Shown: positions 6,097-6,323 of the stretch, piece after piece
Position numbering within the stretch: position 1 is the stretch's first letter
Layout of the letters: the number at the start of each line of letters is the position of its first letter
Source: Phycisphaerae bacterium
GTDB lineage: Bacteria > Planctomycetota > Phycisphaerae > SM23-33
Length of the DNA stretch: 6,323 nt
Direction: 5' to 3'
NCBI GenBank assembly: GCA_030610965.1
Contig: JAUWQU010000237.1
Coordinates: 1-6,323, forward strand
The notes under the pieces: generated by a model
What the model saw: the letters and a program-made list of their open reading frames with translations, nothing else
Databases searched by the model: none
What the model was told of the DNA's origin: nothing
Translations under genes and position numbers: made by a program

Positions 6097-6323
6097 ATGA
6101 GTGAATCCAACGACGCGATTGTCATAACCAGCGGACTTACGAAAGTATTCAAGGACTTCTGGCTTCGCGAGAAGGTCACGGCCGTTGCCGACCTGGACCT
6201 GGAGATCCGCCCCCGCGAGGTCTTCGGGTTGCTCGGCCCGAACGGTTCGGGCAAGAGCACCGCGTTGAAGATGATCCTTGGCCTGCTGTTTCCCACCCGC
6301 GGGCGGATCGCCGTTTTCGGGCG
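6097..6323 (+). CDS. ABC-2 type transporter ATP-binding protein, partial (3' end beyond right edge)
   Basis: The ATP-hydrolysing subunit of an ABC transporter, acting on the cytoplasmic face of the membrane. Seventy-five residues are seen. The first strand (AIVITSGLTKVFKDFW, from residue 7) and the segment VTAVADLDLEIRPREVFGLL are typical of ABC-2 exporter ATPases. The Walker A motif GPNGSGKST at 47-55 is intact, followed by ALKMILGLLFPTRGRIAVFG, which matches the usual 'llkml.Gll.Pt.G.i.v.G' of this subfamily. The Q-loop, signature, Walker B and H-loop lie outside the window. The start is the ATG at 6097, with GAGG (6086-6089) seven bases upstream. The gene follows the third SPFH gene by 90 bases on the same strand. 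Its permease may lie to the right; the divergent permease at 1-714 is another possible partner. The family call is firm; the substrate is unknown. Confidence 0.9.
   Translation, partial: MSESNDAIVITSGLTKVFKDFWLREKVTAVADLDLEIRPREVFGLLGPNGSGKSTALKMILGLLFPTRGRIAVFG

Noticed and set aside
1..6323. CRISPR array, tRNA, rRNA, insertion sequence or phage element
   Set aside because: No repeat-spacer pattern, no tRNA-like fold, no transposase or integrase motif and no terminal inverted repeats were seen; nearly all of the window is accounted for by five genes.

Overview
The window is GC-rich DNA with dense, bacterial-style gene packing. It holds three consecutive SPFH/band-7 (HflK/HflC-type) membrane protein genes on the + strand, flanked by two partial ABC-transporter genes. 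The style fits Planctomycetota, perhaps a Phycisphaerae-like lineage: a very large polytopic HflK-like protein, HflC, a second HflK-like protein and then an ABC ATPase. That taxonomic guess rests on recalled family architecture and was not checked by a search.

Layout. At the left edge, on the minus strand, is the first part of an ABC-2 type permease (238 residues seen, running off the window). It has a near-consensus sigma70-type promoter at 797-825. A 215-base divergent intergenic region separates it from a + strand gene run: an 810-residue HflK-like protein with a polytopic N-terminal membrane domain (930-3362), an HflC-like protein of about 340 residues (3404-4426), a second HflK-like protein of about 520 residues (4444-6006), and the N-terminal 75 residues of an ABC-2 type ATPase with an intact Walker A motif (6097 to the right edge). 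Gaps inside the run are 41, 17 (or a 4-base overlap, depending on the start) and 90 bases. Most starts have a recognisable Shine-Dalgarno sequence and no convincing terminator is visible, so the four + strand genes look like one operon.

How they may work together. HflK and HflC are known to form a heteromeric cage in the inner membrane that surrounds the FtsH protease and limits its access to membrane substrates. Here the set is enlarged to two HflK-like subunits of different design plus one HflC, in the order K-C-K' rather than the enterobacterial K-C, with no FtsH in view. Linkage to an ABC-2 exporter suggests, by inference only, a membrane microdomain or protease-quality-control assembly tied to a transporter. 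The most unusual points are the 7-TM polytopic N-terminus of the first SPFH protein, the long insertion that splits its C-terminal HflK-type helical region, the insertions in the third SPFH protein and its His/Cys-bearing N-terminal tail, and the repeated placement of hairpins at the gene junctions.
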